A stretch of DNA of 64,000 nt from Rhytidiadelphus loreus (taxonomy: Eukaryota > Streptophyta > Bryopsida > Hypnales > Hylocomiaceae), in the NCBI GenBank assembly GCA_947034895.1, contig OX344763.1:35525025-35589024 (forward strand), read 5' to 3'. The position numbers were made by a program, and so were the translations under genes. Below, one piece after another: positions 1-10,029 of the stretch. Within the stretch, counting starts at the first letter, position 1; every line of letters begins with the position of its first letter. A model generated the notes under the pieces. The model ran no database searches. It was not told the origin of the DNA and saw only the letters and a list, made by a program, of their open reading frames with translations.

Positions 1-479
1 TGCCAAATCCGAAATTCCGCTGTGACTACAAAGAATATTTCCACATTTTTGGAGAAAAGGTGACTGCCAAAAATTCCACAAAGTACAAATCCCCCTATTA
101 AAATCTAAAAAAGATCGGCTACGTCAGATCCCATTTCTATTCATAAAAATTTCCATCACATTCCACATCATTGTCATTATTTGGGGGATGATAATGTCAA
201 CGGCCCCATAATCCGAGGAAGTACTTCTCCCCTACGTCCTGAAAATTATGAAGATTTCAAATACTGTTAAATTTCCCGCTCACATTCTCCCGCTCACATT
301 CTTCCGCTAGTATGTGCATCAACTCTCTTCCTCGAGCACCTCATTTCCTCTCTCGTGTTTTCCAGTATTCCCTCCGCGGCCTCTTGCACACATTGCTACC
401 TCACGGCCTTTGAACATATATTTTTGCAGTGCATTTACAAGTTTATGTGACTAAATGGCTTAGTTTTGCACGGGTTATC
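1..479 (+). other. Upstream region and possible leader of the DUF7869 gene
   Basis: No coding region is supported here. The stretch is mixed-composition sequence with C/T-rich blocks near 270-380 and 490-520. It may hold the promoter and first leader exon of the gene that starts at 1382, because a good splice donor (ATC|GTAAGT) lies at its right edge. I see no clear TATA box and no transposon terminus. The left edge of any mobile element carrying the gene may lie outside the window. Confidence 0.3.
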
Positions 480-700
480 GTAAGTTCCTCTATTTCCCTT
501 CTCCCCTTCTCACTGAATGCTAGATTTCTGCTCTTGCTCGTCAGTGTTAAGCAAAGGTACATGTAGTATTACGTAGTCCTCCGATTCTTGGAGTTTAGGG
601 AATTCAAGTGTCAAATCTCAAATGTTGTCCTGTCTATGTTATGTTCGAGAATGAACAACCGATTCTTGCGCCGTAAATGTCGGAACTATAAATTTGTCTA

Positions 701-1040
701 TCACATACATGCATGGAGGTTATCCTCGGGTCGAGGATAACCACAAACATGAATAAATATTCAGAAACATGCATGTAGGTTATCCTCGTCTCGAGGATAA
801 TTTGAAACATGCAAGGAGATTAACCTTGAGGCTAGCATAATCACAAACATGCATGGAGATTATCTTCGTCTCGAGGATAATCTGAAACATGCATGGAGAT
901 TATCTTTCATCCGAGAATAATCACAAACATGCACCGAGATTATCCTCGACCTGAGGATAATCTCCAACATGCACCGAGATTATCCTCGACCTGAGGATAA
1001 TCTCCAACATGCACCGAGATTATCCTCGGGTCGAGGATAA
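701..1040 (+). repeat. 40-bp minisatellite, each full unit ending in a hairpin
   Basis: About eight full units plus one half unit (741-760), in register every 40 bp: 701-740, 761-800, 801-840, 841-880, 881-920, 921-960, 961-1000 and 1001-1040. Each full unit has a linker resembling ACATGCATGGAGAT followed by an inverted repeat TTATCCTCG-nn-CGAGGATAA. The last units (921-1040) are the most alike; the unit at 801 is the most degenerate. It sits just upstream of the DUF7869 gene, possibly in its leader intron. Function is unknown; candidates are subterminal repeats of a transposon, a protein-binding array or an RNA hairpin series. Confidence 0.9.
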
Positions 1041-1193
1041 TCACATACATACATAGAATATGAATGATAACCATAGACAAACATAGTCATTCATTGACAT
1101 TTGAATTGATATACAGAGTTCATGTACATAATCAGTGTGACACTCCATTGTCGACTGTGGGAATACATATTATCTCTCAATCTTGGCCGCCAG

Positions 1194-1214
1194 GTATCTT
1201 CGAATCGAAGATAC
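1194..1214. repeat. Isolated variant hairpin
   Basis: GTATCTTCGA-A-TCGAAGATAC is a perfect palindrome around one central base. It resembles the minisatellite hairpin, but the C:G pair in the stem has become T:A on both arms, a compensatory change that keeps pairing. Confidence 0.8.
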
Positions 1215-1320
1215 ATTTTGTTTTCTTACTCCTACTACCTACTCCAAAATGGTATACAATTTTACCCTCCAACTGAGGTTGCTTTGCTCCCTGTTTTGTC
1301 AGAGTGTTCTACTTATTTAT

Positions 1321-1339
1321 TATCCTCGAGTCGAGGATA
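1321..1339. repeat. Isolated hairpin of the minisatellite type
   Basis: TATCCTCGA-G-TCGAGGATA is a perfect 9-bp stem around one base. It has the same stem as the array at 701-1040 and lies 43 bp before the start codon at 1382. Confidence 0.8.
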
Positions 1340-1381
1340 CTCACAATAGTTTGAATTAATTGGTTTTCTTTTACGCGCAGA

Positions 1382-3571
1382 ATGGATACTCCAGATGCCA
1401 ACGAGTTTACAATTCCAATGCCAACTTTGCCGCCGGGTGTCGCAGCATGCGAGGGATTTCCTCGAGCTTCTTGGTATACAAAATGCGTCACACTCAGAAA
1501 TGAGGAGGGGGTAGAGGTGGCAAAAGGAATTTGTCATAATGTTGATGCAGATCTCGTCATTGACATGGACGGGCAGCCACTCGGTGATGACCAGGTTGCA
1601 ATTCAAATTGCAGAGTCTTTGTCTGAGGCAGATGTTCCGTCGGAGTGGATGTGGTCCATGCACTCCTGGCACATTTCCAGGGTCTACCTTAATGGTGCCA
1701 GCTTATATGACCACGAACAAACGCATCTCTTTAATACTGCAGTCTCTTCAAACGGTTCGAGGCGGCGTGTTCGGACTGGAATTCGTTCCTATGAAAGCTC
1801 ACGTGAGAGGACTGAGCCTACCAATCTCCCGAAGAAAGAAGCCCTCCTCACAGAGCAAGCAATTGCTGATGTTTCTAGTATAAAATGTTGCCAGAAGAAT
1901 TGCTTGCAACCATTTCCCCATGGTCAGATTCAAGCTGTTCGGTCTCTACTTCATATTGATGGTGGAGTGTTCTGGCGCAAGTCACGTCTGCTTGACGTGC
2001 ACAAGCAAATCCACACTGATTCCAATGGAAGGGACATGATTACCTTGGCAAACCATGAAATTTGTTCGGTTGCTTGGTGCGCCATCCATGGAGTATCGAA
2101 GGCTACCTTTTATAGATACAAGAAGATGGCAAAAGATGACCAGAAACCGGAGCATCATGGCAACCTTGGAATGAAAAAACCTCGGACACACACTTTGCAA
2201 GCAACAGCAACTCTTCGATTGTTAGTGGAGAATGAAGCGGACACGATGCCTCACAAATTGAGGACCCTTGAGTCTGGGGAGAAAGTCCCCTCCATGGTCC
2301 TACCGTCTGCATTTCGTTGGAAGGACAAGTTGCCACAAATTAACAATGTCAATTCCTCACTTCAATTGCAACATATTTCGGTTAGTGGATTGAGCAATAT
2401 ACGTCGTCAATCTTTTCCAGAGTATGCTCCAAAGGCTAGAGGAGATAGTTTTTCTTGTTGTGGAACCTGCGATAGATATAGGCAACTCAAGAGTGCTTGC
2501 ACTCCACGTTCACGAGCGCAAGACGTGTGGTCTAACAAATTGAGAGTGCACCTATCGGGGCAAAAGGCGCATAGGGACTTGTACTATGGAAACCGTTCAA
2601 TGTCTGAGATGTATCCTGACAAGGTTTTGACTATAATCCATGACAAGATGGATCACTCAAAGACTGCTTCCCCTCATTACTCGTACAAGAGTAAGGAAAA
2701 TGACTCTTTCATGAAGATGCCTGTCGTTGTTATAGGCATGATTGCTCATGGTCATGGAGATGTGCGATATGCACACTACGGCTTGGACATCTTCCCAACA
2801 AACTCCAACCATACTATTGGGTCCATTGCAAAATTATTGCGAGATCTAGAGTCCCAACCGAAGCATTCATCTCGTCAATTATTTGTAGGAGGAGAGCGTT
2901 CTGAACTGACAGAGGCTTTGTTAATAGGTTCAGAGATTTGTACGGACTCTCTCGGGTCCCCCCCTGAAGTATTGGTGGAAGCTCAACCTCTTCCTCCAAC
3001 ATTGACTCTTCAGCTTGACAATGCTTCTGGCGACAACAAGAATCGGTGGGTTTTTGCATTCTGTTCTCTTCTTGTCTATAGAGCTATTTTTCGAGAGATA
3101 TACATCAATTTCCTCATTGTTGGACACACTCATGAGGACATTGATGCTCTATTTGGTCGTTGGAGCACTAAATTGAAGACGAATGACTACCCCACGCTTC
3201 CAAGGTTGATGAAGTCTTTCATGGATTGTGAAACACAACCCGTAATTCCTCATCTCATTGAGGAGGTTCCTGATTTTAAGCGATTTGTGGACGGGTATTT
3301 GCATACAAGCGATGATTCTCTACAGGGTCATTCTCAAGCGCAACAGTTTAAGTTTTATAAGGATTCCAATGGGTGGCCATTGATGCAGTACAAGATCCTT
3401 TGTACCGATGTTGATTGGTTGCCGAAAGAGGGTGGGGGGATTCGCTTGTGGAAGGAGACAATAGATGGGCACCCTAAAGTACCGAGGGGTAGTCCTCTAC
3501 CTTTGCCACCGCAACAAATGCGTTGCTTTGATCAGATTTGCAAGGGTTTAGATGGGTACATTGCATTGTGA
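1382..3571 (+). CDS. DUF7869-type transposase-like protein, N-terminal and central part
   Basis: An uninterrupted 729-codon frame. Residues 168-174 are a Cys pair region (KCCQKNC). Residues 237-247 (GVSKATFYRYK) look like the end of a helix-turn-helix. A Cys-rich knuckle (C359, C360, C363, C373) follows. The conserved core is HDKMDH (420-425), QLDNASGDNKN (544-554) and GHTHEDID (581-588). I recognise this as the DUF7869 family, multicopy in non-seed plants and some animals. The spaced acidic residues D421/D424, D546 and D586/D588 would suit an RNase-H-like DDE nuclease, which is inference. The start is the first ATG after a good splice acceptor. A TGA at 3569-3571 ends this frame, but the same frame reopens six bases later and continues the family's C-terminal region, so this is probably a gene broken by one nonsense change. 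Confidence 0.8.
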   Translation: MDTPDANEFTIPMPTLPPGVAACEGFPRASWYTKCVTLRNEEGVEVAKGICHNVDADLVIDMDGQPLGDDQVAIQIAESLSEADVPSEWMWSMHSWHISRVYLNGASLYDHEQTHLFNTAVSSNGSRRRVRTGIRSYESSRERTEPTNLPKKEALLTEQAIADVSSIKCCQKNCLQPFPHGQIQAVRSLLHIDGGVFWRKSRLLDVHKQIHTDSNGRDMITLANHEICSVAWCAIHGVSKATFYRYKKMAKDDQKPEHHGNLGMKKPRTHTLQATATLRLLVENEADTMPHKLRTLESGEKVPSMVLPSAFRWKDKLPQINNVNSSLQLQHISVSGLSNIRRQSFPEYAPKARGDSFSCCGTCDRYRQLKSACTPRSRAQDVWSNKLRVHLSGQKAHRDLYYGNRSMSEMYPDKVLTIIHDKMDHSKTASPHYSYKSKENDSFMKMPVVVIGMIAHGHGDVRYAHYGLDIFPTNSNHTIGSIAKLLRDLESQPKHSSRQLFVGGERSELTEALLIGSEICTDSLGSPPEVLVEAQPLPPTLTLQLDNASGDNKNRWVFAFCSLLVYRAIFREIYINFLIVGHTHEDIDALFGRWSTKLKTNDYPTLPRLMKSFMDCETQPVIPHLIEEVPDFKRFVDGYLHTSDDSLQGHSQAQQFKFYKDSNGWPLMQYKILCTDVDWLPKEGGGIRLWKETIDGHPKVPRGSPLPLPPQQMRCFDQICKGLDGYIAL

Positions 3572-3577
3572 GGGGCA

Positions 3578-4231
3578 ATGGGAAATCAAGACTTATCTGG
3601 CGAGTTTAGGAGGAAGAATGAGCCGGTGCGGAAATATTGGGAAGGTGTGAGAAGTGCTCTCAATGCTCCGCTTGTGGTACATGAGACATTGCAGCATGGA
3701 TTTTGGCCAAATTCTCGTGTTGCTGATGAGGTGGAAGACCAATACCTAGATGATGGTACGATGCGTGAGGAGTTTGCAGAAGATGCACCTTTTGTTGGTC
3801 GTAGGCGTGATCGTCCACCTCCTTCATTTCGTATTGGCCGTGATGTATATGCAGGTTACTTAGTTGTTGTGCGCCCCGCTGACGATGACCTCCGTCCATT
3901 TTGGCTTGCTCGGGCTCTAACAAATCCTAATCCAGATCCAGGTCATGTCAATTCGATTCAACTTCAATATTGGACACCTACATCTTTTCATCACACCAAT
4001 GAAGAAACATATGCTGGGTGGGACACAAAACAAGGGAATTCTTGGTGCGAGGATAAGGCTATCTCTCCGAGTTGGACGCATACAGACTGCATTATGACTG
4101 CTTGGAAGCCACATTTCAAAGAAGGCACTTCTGATCCAAGAGTTAGAATTCCCAAAACACAAATTGCTATCATCCAGACATCGGTGGATGCATATGTATC
4201 TGGTGAAAGCAATAATGTATCTTCGGAGTGA
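3578..4231 (+). CDS. C-terminal continuation of the DUF7869-type protein
   Basis: A 217-codon stretch in the same frame as the preceding coding region, separated only by TGA plus two codons. It opens with FRRKNEPVRKYWEGVRSAL, which looks like the continuation of a family member rather than a new protein. Residues of the type YAGYLVVVRPADDDLRPFWLARAL followed by a YWTP motif suggest a small beta-barrel (BAH/Tudor-like) segment of the kind found at the C-terminus of these proteins; that assignment is tentative. No separate promoter or initiation context is evident, and the ATG at 3578 is probably an internal methionine. It could be expressed by readthrough, or be the dead tail of a pseudogene. 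Confidence 0.65.
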   Translation: MGNQDLSGEFRRKNEPVRKYWEGVRSALNAPLVVHETLQHGFWPNSRVADEVEDQYLDDGTMREEFAEDAPFVGRRRDRPPPSFRIGRDVYAGYLVVVRPADDDLRPFWLARALTNPNPDPGHVNSIQLQYWTPTSFHHTNEETYAGWDTKQGNSWCEDKAISPSWTHTDCIMTAWKPHFKEGTSDPRVRIPKTQIAIIQTSVDAYVSGESNNVSSE

Positions 4232-5472
4232 AGATGAATAGTTTGTAGGCATAGGAAATCATGAAGAGTTTTGCGAGTTTGTACGTTATTTTCTTAACTT
4301 TAGGGAGGATGACAAAAAAATATGGAAATAAATATATTATAAAGAGTTGTAGAAGTTGATAGTTTCTTTGATTAGGGCAAAAAAAAATATAATAAAAAGT
4401 TGTTAGAAAAAAACATGTGGAGAAGATGAAATAGATTTAGTATTTTATTCCTTTAGTTCATTGTTTTGATCTTTTTTTATATTATTTTAGAATTTGATGT
4501 TATAGATGTTGTATAATATAATATATTTTTATTTTAATTTCTTGTATTGTATTGTGTATTTTGTAAGTTCTTCATTGTAATTCTATTGTCTATGACATTT
4601 GTTTTGGAACACTATGACTCTATGAGTACTAATGTTTTCTATACAAAGTAATTTTGAACTTCTCTATCTAAGCATATGTCAAATTCTTTTATTTGACATT
4701 GTAGTTTTTGAGAAGGCTAGGTGTACAAATGTATTCTATCATGGATGATTTCAAAATTCTCTACCTTAGTATAATTATGTCAAACTGTTTACTTAGATAT
4801 TTTAGTTAAGTACTTATTATAAATGGTTCTACTGTAGTTTCCCATCCAAAGTCCCTCCTTTCAACGTCCTTCACTACTATTTTTTTCCTCCAATTTCTTG
4901 TACTTGTACAAATTTCTTTATTCTTCCAGTAATTTATGGTCTCAATTTTTCGAATTGTATCAATTTAATGGACTCTTCTATATACTAAATTTAGGAAGAT
5001 GATTAAAATGAGAATCCACATTGTCTCAATTTAATGAATAAGGCCTTCCTTGGGCTTACGCCACCTTATGTGAACCTTCTTCATCCTTATCACTTGGGTC
5101 AATGACCTAAAGACTTGACTTCATCCAAGAAGGTAAGCTTGGATGACTCCCATCCCCAACTACACCATTGGCTGGTTCTAGATGCTAACTTTTGGAGATC
5201 AACTCTGAATTGCAAACAATTGCGCCGACGGCTCCAGAATGCCGTTTTTAGTCCAAAAGAAACTCCATCCCTTTCTCCTACGTCGAAATTCTGCCAAAAC
5301 CCCGGTGGTTTGTTATAGTAAAACTAAGTGAACCCCCGAGCCAAAGATCCCATTAATTAAGCTTGTTGCGGGTGGACCTAGTCAACACTAGATCATTTTT
5401 TGTGTTCCAACATGTGAGTTCCAATGGTGAAAATTAAGGCTATTAATTTAAGTGATGAGATGAGTTTTTAGA
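4232..5472. other. AT-rich intergenic region after the DUF7869 gene
   Basis: Very AT-rich sequence to about 5030, then a more mixed block at 5040-5390. No gene is supported; the 67-codon open frame at 5115 has no recognisable motif. I looked for a downstream copy of the 5' hairpin repeat and found none, so the right end of any mobile element carrying the DUF7869 gene is unresolved. Confidence 0.4.
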
Positions 5473-6198
5473 CATTAGATGAAATTTAAGGACTTCAAAA
5501 GACCACGAGTTCTCGGATTGTGGGAACTCTCGAAACTCTACCACATCTATAGTTTGACATGGTCGAGACCACACCACATCGAATATTACTATTGAATTAC
5601 TTAAATAATAATTTAAAAATAATAATTTAAAAATAATAATTTAAAAATAATAATTTAAAAATAATAATTTAAAAATAATAATTTAAAAATAATAATTTAA
5701 AAATAATAATTTAAAAATAATAATTTAAAAATAATAATTTAAAAATAATAATTTAAAAATAATAATTTAAAAATAATAATTTAAAAATAATAATTTAAAA
5801 ATAATAATTTAAAAATAATAATTTAAAAATAATAATTTAAAAATAATAATTTAAAAATAATAATTTAAAAATAATAATTTAAAAATAATAATTTAAAAAT
5901 AATAATTTAAAAATAATAATTTAAAAATAATAATTTAAAAATAATAATTTAAAAATAATAATTTAAAAATAATAATTTAAAAATAATAATTTAAAAATAA
6001 TAATTTAAAAATAATAATTTAAAAATAATAATTTAAAAATAATAATTTAAAAATAATAATTTAAAAATAATAATTTAAAAATAATAATTTAAAAATAATA
6101 AATTTTAATTATTAAATATTTTGACTAAAGTATTGTAGTTCCTAGTAAAGGGAATAGGCCTGAAACGGCCCTCCTTTGCCTTCAAACCTCTTTTAATG
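5473..6198. mobile_element. CATTA-family MITE swollen by an internal minisatellite
   Basis: The left end reads CATTAGATGAAATTT and the right end, reverse-complemented, CATTAAAAGAGGTTTG. These are the termini of the CATTA family seen at 23723, 31461, 31682, 32562 and 57654. Near the right end it also carries the family's subterminal GGCC(T)GAAACGGCCCT sequence. About 500 of its 726 bp are a 14-bp tandem repeat; without it the element would be about 227 bp, close to its relatives. Confidence 0.75.
5602..6100. repeat. 14-bp AT minisatellite, about 35 copies
   Basis: The unit AATAATAATTTAAA repeats head to tail with no mismatch that I could find across about 499 bp. This homogeneity indicates recent expansion, or an assembly-sensitive region. 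It lies where other CATTA-family elements have their AT-rich core, so it probably grew from that core. Confidence 0.95.
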
Positions 6199-6687
6199 TG
6201 TCAACTGCAGTCTCAGAGCTTTTAATTTTAGGACACATCAAAAGAGATTTGAGATTTCCAAATTGCTCTAGTTTAATGCAAGCGAACTACTCTCGTCCAA
6301 ATTGAGAGCCCTTTCCCCAAACTCAAAGCTCTAAGTCTAGGGTGTTTTGGGAAATAACGGGCCAACAAGGAGGGCGGAGCCCGACGAGGAGGCTTGTTAT
6401 TTCCCAAAACGCCCGACAACGAGGAGCCATTGCCTGACGTAAATCACGACTAGAAAGATGAAAATCGGGGATGAGAAATCGAAGTCGGATGAGAAATCCG
6501 TAATGCCCGATTACACAGGAAAACCTGCACAATCGAGCATTACGCTTCAGAAGCCTCCCAGGAAATAAACGGGCAATTTCCTGGAAGTGGTTTACGTTCG
6601 ATCAACAAGGTGATAAATTTGCAAAAAAATTCAAGACTTTGAATGGTTCCGAGGTGGAAATCTATATGAAGGTTGTCTGCACGTCCA
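6199..6687. other. Unassigned region with a GC-richer hairpin
   Basis: No gene is supported. A stem is formed by GGTGTTTTGGGAAATAAC (6341-6358) and GTTATTTCCCAAAACGCC (6396-6413), with one mismatch in 18 pairs and a 37-base loop rich in G and C. The following 200 bp are richer in CG than the surroundings. This may be the end of an unrecognised element. Confidence 0.5.
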
Positions 6688-7030
6688 TATAGGAGAGGGC
6701 TCTAAAACAGTGCGGGCATTTTCAACTGTCTAATAGGAGGTTGTAAAATGGATACCCGATTGTGGGAAAATGGCCTCTTGATTACATCAGAGCATGATAA
6801 GATTTGGTTTATACTTCTTCAATGGATGATTTAAGAGCCACAGTGGGTTCTTTCCTAACTATAGGAAAGGGCTCTAAAACCAACCGGGCATTTTCAACCA
6901 TCCAGTAGGGGCTCTGAAATGGACATGTGAATTGTGGAAAATGGAAATGTGAATTACACTGGAGCTTGATGAGATTTGTTTTAACTTCTTCAATGGATGG
7001 TTTAAGAGCCACATGGGGTTCATTTCTAAC
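6688..7030. repeat. Two tandem copies of a 172-bp unit
   Basis: The segment beginning TATAGGAGAGGGCTCTAAAA at 6688 recurs at 6860 as TATAGGAAAGGGCTCTAAAA. Both contain CGGGCATTTTCAAC and end with a TTTAAGAGCCACA-like phrase. The copies differ at many positions, so the duplication is old. There is no coding potential. Confidence 0.7.
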
Positions 7031-7035
7031 TAAGT

Positions 7036-7906
7036 GGTTAGGTGTCTACTAATTTAATTCAAAATTAGAATTTGTTGTTCAACTACCTTCTTACAAGCAT
7101 TGAAAAATCTGAAATAATGATTAAATTAAGCATTCATTTCAGATTTAGAAAGGGATGCTTTTAGAAACCATTTCAATTGCTTTATACATGTTGCAATGCT
7201 AGTTTTCGAACAAGGCCTGATTTTTTTTCAAACTATGCATGGATGGGTTTCGAAGGGCCTATGATCACAAGTAGGGACCTATAGCAGATTGTGTTCAAAA
7301 ATTCGTAACTAATTCAATAATGCTTCAAAAAATATGAAACAACTTGAGTTAGATTCCTCATCTATTTTTCTTTGACTGAAAAATAAACTAAAAATACTTC
7401 CATCTGAAGAGATACATGAAAAAGGCAGATCAGTGCTTAGATGGTCGTTTTTTTAGCCTCTTACCTTAATTGGATAGGTGTCTATTAATTTTATTCAAAA
7501 TAAGAATTAGTTGTTCAACTACCTTCTTACAAAGGTTAAAAAATCTAAAATAATGATTGATTCAAGCATTCATTTCAGTTTTAGAAAAGGTTGCTCATAG
7601 AAACCATATTTGTTACTTTTTACTTGTTGCAATGCTAATTTTTGAACAAAACCATATTTTTTTCGAAACCAAGCATGTGTGGTTTTTCAAGGCCTAGGAA
7701 TCACAAATAGGGACCTATGCCAGATTTTGTTTGAAAATTCATAACTAATTCCACAAAGCTCTAAAAAATATGAAACGACTTGGATTAGATGCCAATTCTA
7801 CTTGTCTGTGAAGGAAAATTCACTGAAAAATATTTTGAGAGGTTTCACCTGCCTAAAATTCAGTTCCAGTGCTTAGATGGTTGGTTTCTGGACCTTCTAC
7901 CTTAGT
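7036..7906. repeat. Two tandem copies of a roughly 436-bp unit
   Basis: Copy 1 runs from about 7036 and copy 2 from about 7472. Both contain GGTGTCTA, TTGTTCAACTACCTTCTTAC, AGGGACCTAT and a terminal phrase ending TACCTTA. The internal phrase about TAACTAATTC...ATGAAACGACTTGG also occurs in the elements at 50192 and 54697, so these are probably long relatives of that TA-AGGTAG family, or tandem insertions of it. Confidence 0.65.
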
Positions 7907-8193
7907 TGTTCGAACATGTATTTTGATGCATTCTCTAGTAGAAGGATACTTGGAATTTTGAACAAGTGGACCAACTGATGTGGCAGGGTCTTGCCTGTAG
8001 TAGAAAAAACTCGAGAAAAGACTCACTGGCCAATACCAATCCATAATTCATGCGGTGATCCAGGTTCTTAGTCTTATTTGTAATAAATAAATGAATAAAA
8101 TAATGAACTTCATCGATCCCACCTGGCTCCTGATAGTATTGTTTTGGGAGCTTTGTGCATGTGCTTGAATGTCACAAATTGGTGAAATGAGCC

Positions 8194-8408
8194 TTAACGC
8201 CTCGATCCTTTTTTAAATTTTGGCACATTTTTTCTTATATCTTTGTAAAGAAATATCATTTACTGCAATTTTATGAAAATGGTCATTGAAGAAGGTTGAC
8301 TTTTAAAGATTCAAGTGTTACATTGGATGAATGAGAAGTTAGTTGGACTAAATAGTGCCTCCAAGCCCTTTGTTCATCATCCAAGATATCAGAGCACTTA
8401 AGGGTTAA
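8194..8408. mobile_element. Short TTAA-type (piggyBac-like) MITE
   Basis: Begins TTAA-CGCCTCGATCC and ends GCACTTAAGGG-TTAA. It is related in inverse orientation to 37922-38150: both share GGCACATTTTT/AAAAATGTGCC, TCAAGTGTTAC and GATGAATGAGAA phrases. It is about 215 bp, non-coding, and flanked by TTAA on both sides. Confidence 0.65.
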
Positions 8409-8581
8409 GTATCAAGGTCCCTTCTTGAAATTTTTGGGATCTGTTTCAATTAGGACCCGCACTCCCAACTTATCGACTTCCAACATACATCCAATTTTTA
8501 AGACATTAATAGCCCATTAGCTTCTCTAAATCACTGAACATTGAATTTGCTTTTATTCCATTACTTTAGTGCAAATTAAGC

Positions 8582-8952
8582 TAAGGTAGGAATACCATGA
8601 ATGGCAAACCCCCTCTTAATGGTACAATAGAGTGTTCTAAAACCAACAATAGCTAGCTTTGATGTTGATTTGAAAAGATTTGATTTGCTGAAATTTGATT
8701 GGCTCAAGACTTTATTAGGAACAAGTTCCAAGAGAAACCATTTTTGGTAAAGCTATGAGACAAGAATGGCGGGGGTCTAAATGAAGAATCCATATTTATA
8801 TTCAATAAAATATTCATTTTTGAAGGGGGGGGGGGGTTTGGCATTCTTCCTCGTCCTTATTTGTGCATACGTAGAGCTGAATTTCTCAATGAATTTCCCA
8901 TATCTTATAGGATGAAATGCTTATTTTAACCATTTATGGTATTCCTACCTTA
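8582..8952. mobile_element. TA-AGGTAGGAATACC MITE
   Basis: Left end TA-AGGTAGGAATACCAT and right end ATGGTATTCCTACCT-TA are near-perfect inverted repeats flanked by TA. Internally it shares with 24070, 28250, 36541, 57125 and 63733 the phrases around ATGAATATTTTATT and GGATTCTTCAT (on one strand or the other). A run of 11 G occurs near 8826. The TA flanks fit a Tc1/mariner-type origin. Confidence 0.8.
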
Positions 8953-9078
8953 TACAGCCTGAAACCAAAGTCCTATTTTAAACCTTTGTGAAGATATATA
9001 TATGTAACATTTTTTAGTTTTTCGTATTCAATTGAAGTGGACTCCAAAAAAAGTCAAGATGTCGAAAGTCAATTTCAT

Positions 9079-10029
9079 TTAATTCCTAAACGTCCAAACA
9101 ACGTTTTTTAGCAACATAGCGATTTTGGGCAGCTCACTACAAACGGAGTTTTTATTTATTTTCTTTGAAAATTTCACACAATATAGGGACGAGAAGTATC
9201 TTCAAGGCCCAACAATTTTCATAAATTTTGACTACATGGTTCAAAAGTTATTGCATGATATGTAATTTTCAGTGTTTAGAGGGCAGCCTGGGCAGCCCGG
9301 GCAGAAAAAAAAACTTCTTTGAAAATCACTTTTTAAAAAAATTGAAAATTGAAATTGATTCTCTAGATTTTTATATATGTGGTAAGCTTTGAATCATTCC
9401 ATTTTGATCAATGAGTCAAAATTTATGAGGAATTTTAGTTTGGATTAGTTTGTGGGTAGTTATGGAATCTCTATTCTAAAATAAACTTTGAAGTCCTTTA
9501 TTAATTCAGTTTTAAATATTTTTGGAAAAAAATAAAAACATTAGGTATATAGTGTTTATTACAACATTACAACCATTGGGATTGGCATTTTTCAATCCTA
9601 TAAATAAATTGTTAACAATTTAGTATTTTTAATCATTCTCTACTTCTTTCTACTTACTATTTTTTTCCTATATGTTGTACAATTCCAAATGATCTAAAAA
9701 TTATCAAGCATGTAGCCAACTTGACTTGAGGAATGAATCCAAGGAGTAACAACCATTTTGGACATTTTTTCATACAAATGAGACCTTGTGAAGTGCAACT
9801 GCCCGTATTTTCACAGGGCCCCAAAAGGATTTTTGTCACTTCAATTGTTGATATCTTGCAATCTACACGGTGGAAAATTCTGAATTTTTTTCCACATCTT
9901 CTCTAACCAGTGTACTACAAGATCTCACGGTTACATGTTTCCAAAAATGTTTTTTTTGTGTAAAATTTGGTGCTTATAAATGCAAGGGCAATTTTGGTGA
10001 AAACATAGTCTCTGACGTTTAGGGGTTAT
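9079..10029 (+). mobile_element. Long TTAA-type (piggyBac-like) non-autonomous element, copy 1
   Basis: Left end TTAA-TTCCTAAACGTCC; right end GACGTTTAGGGG-TTAT (one TTAA base changed). About 950 bp, non-coding. It is collinear with 20218-21151 and 29307-30240, and in inverse orientation with 11895-13293 and 38387-39327. Shared internal marks include GGGCAG, a TTGATCAATGAGTCAAAA-like phrase, TACTTACTATTTTTTTCCTA and ATATCTTGCAATC. There is no transposase frame. Confidence 0.8.

Larger units (their letters stand above)
480..1381 (+). other. Putative 5' leader intron of the DUF7869 gene
   Basis: A GTAAGT donor begins at 480, and a pyrimidine-rich acceptor ending in CGCAG lies immediately before the ATG at 1382. 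Together they suggest a leader intron of about 0.9 kb containing the hairpin minisatellite. This is inferred from splice-site sequence only. Short open frames inside it are not convincing genes. Confidence 0.35.

Noticed and set aside
701..1040. CRISPR-like array
   Set aside because: Units are contiguous tandem repeats with no unique spacers, and the sequence is eukaryotic.
3569..3571. TGA read as selenocysteine
   Set aside because: Land plants lack the selenocysteine machinery and no such structure is evident; a nonsense mutation is simpler.
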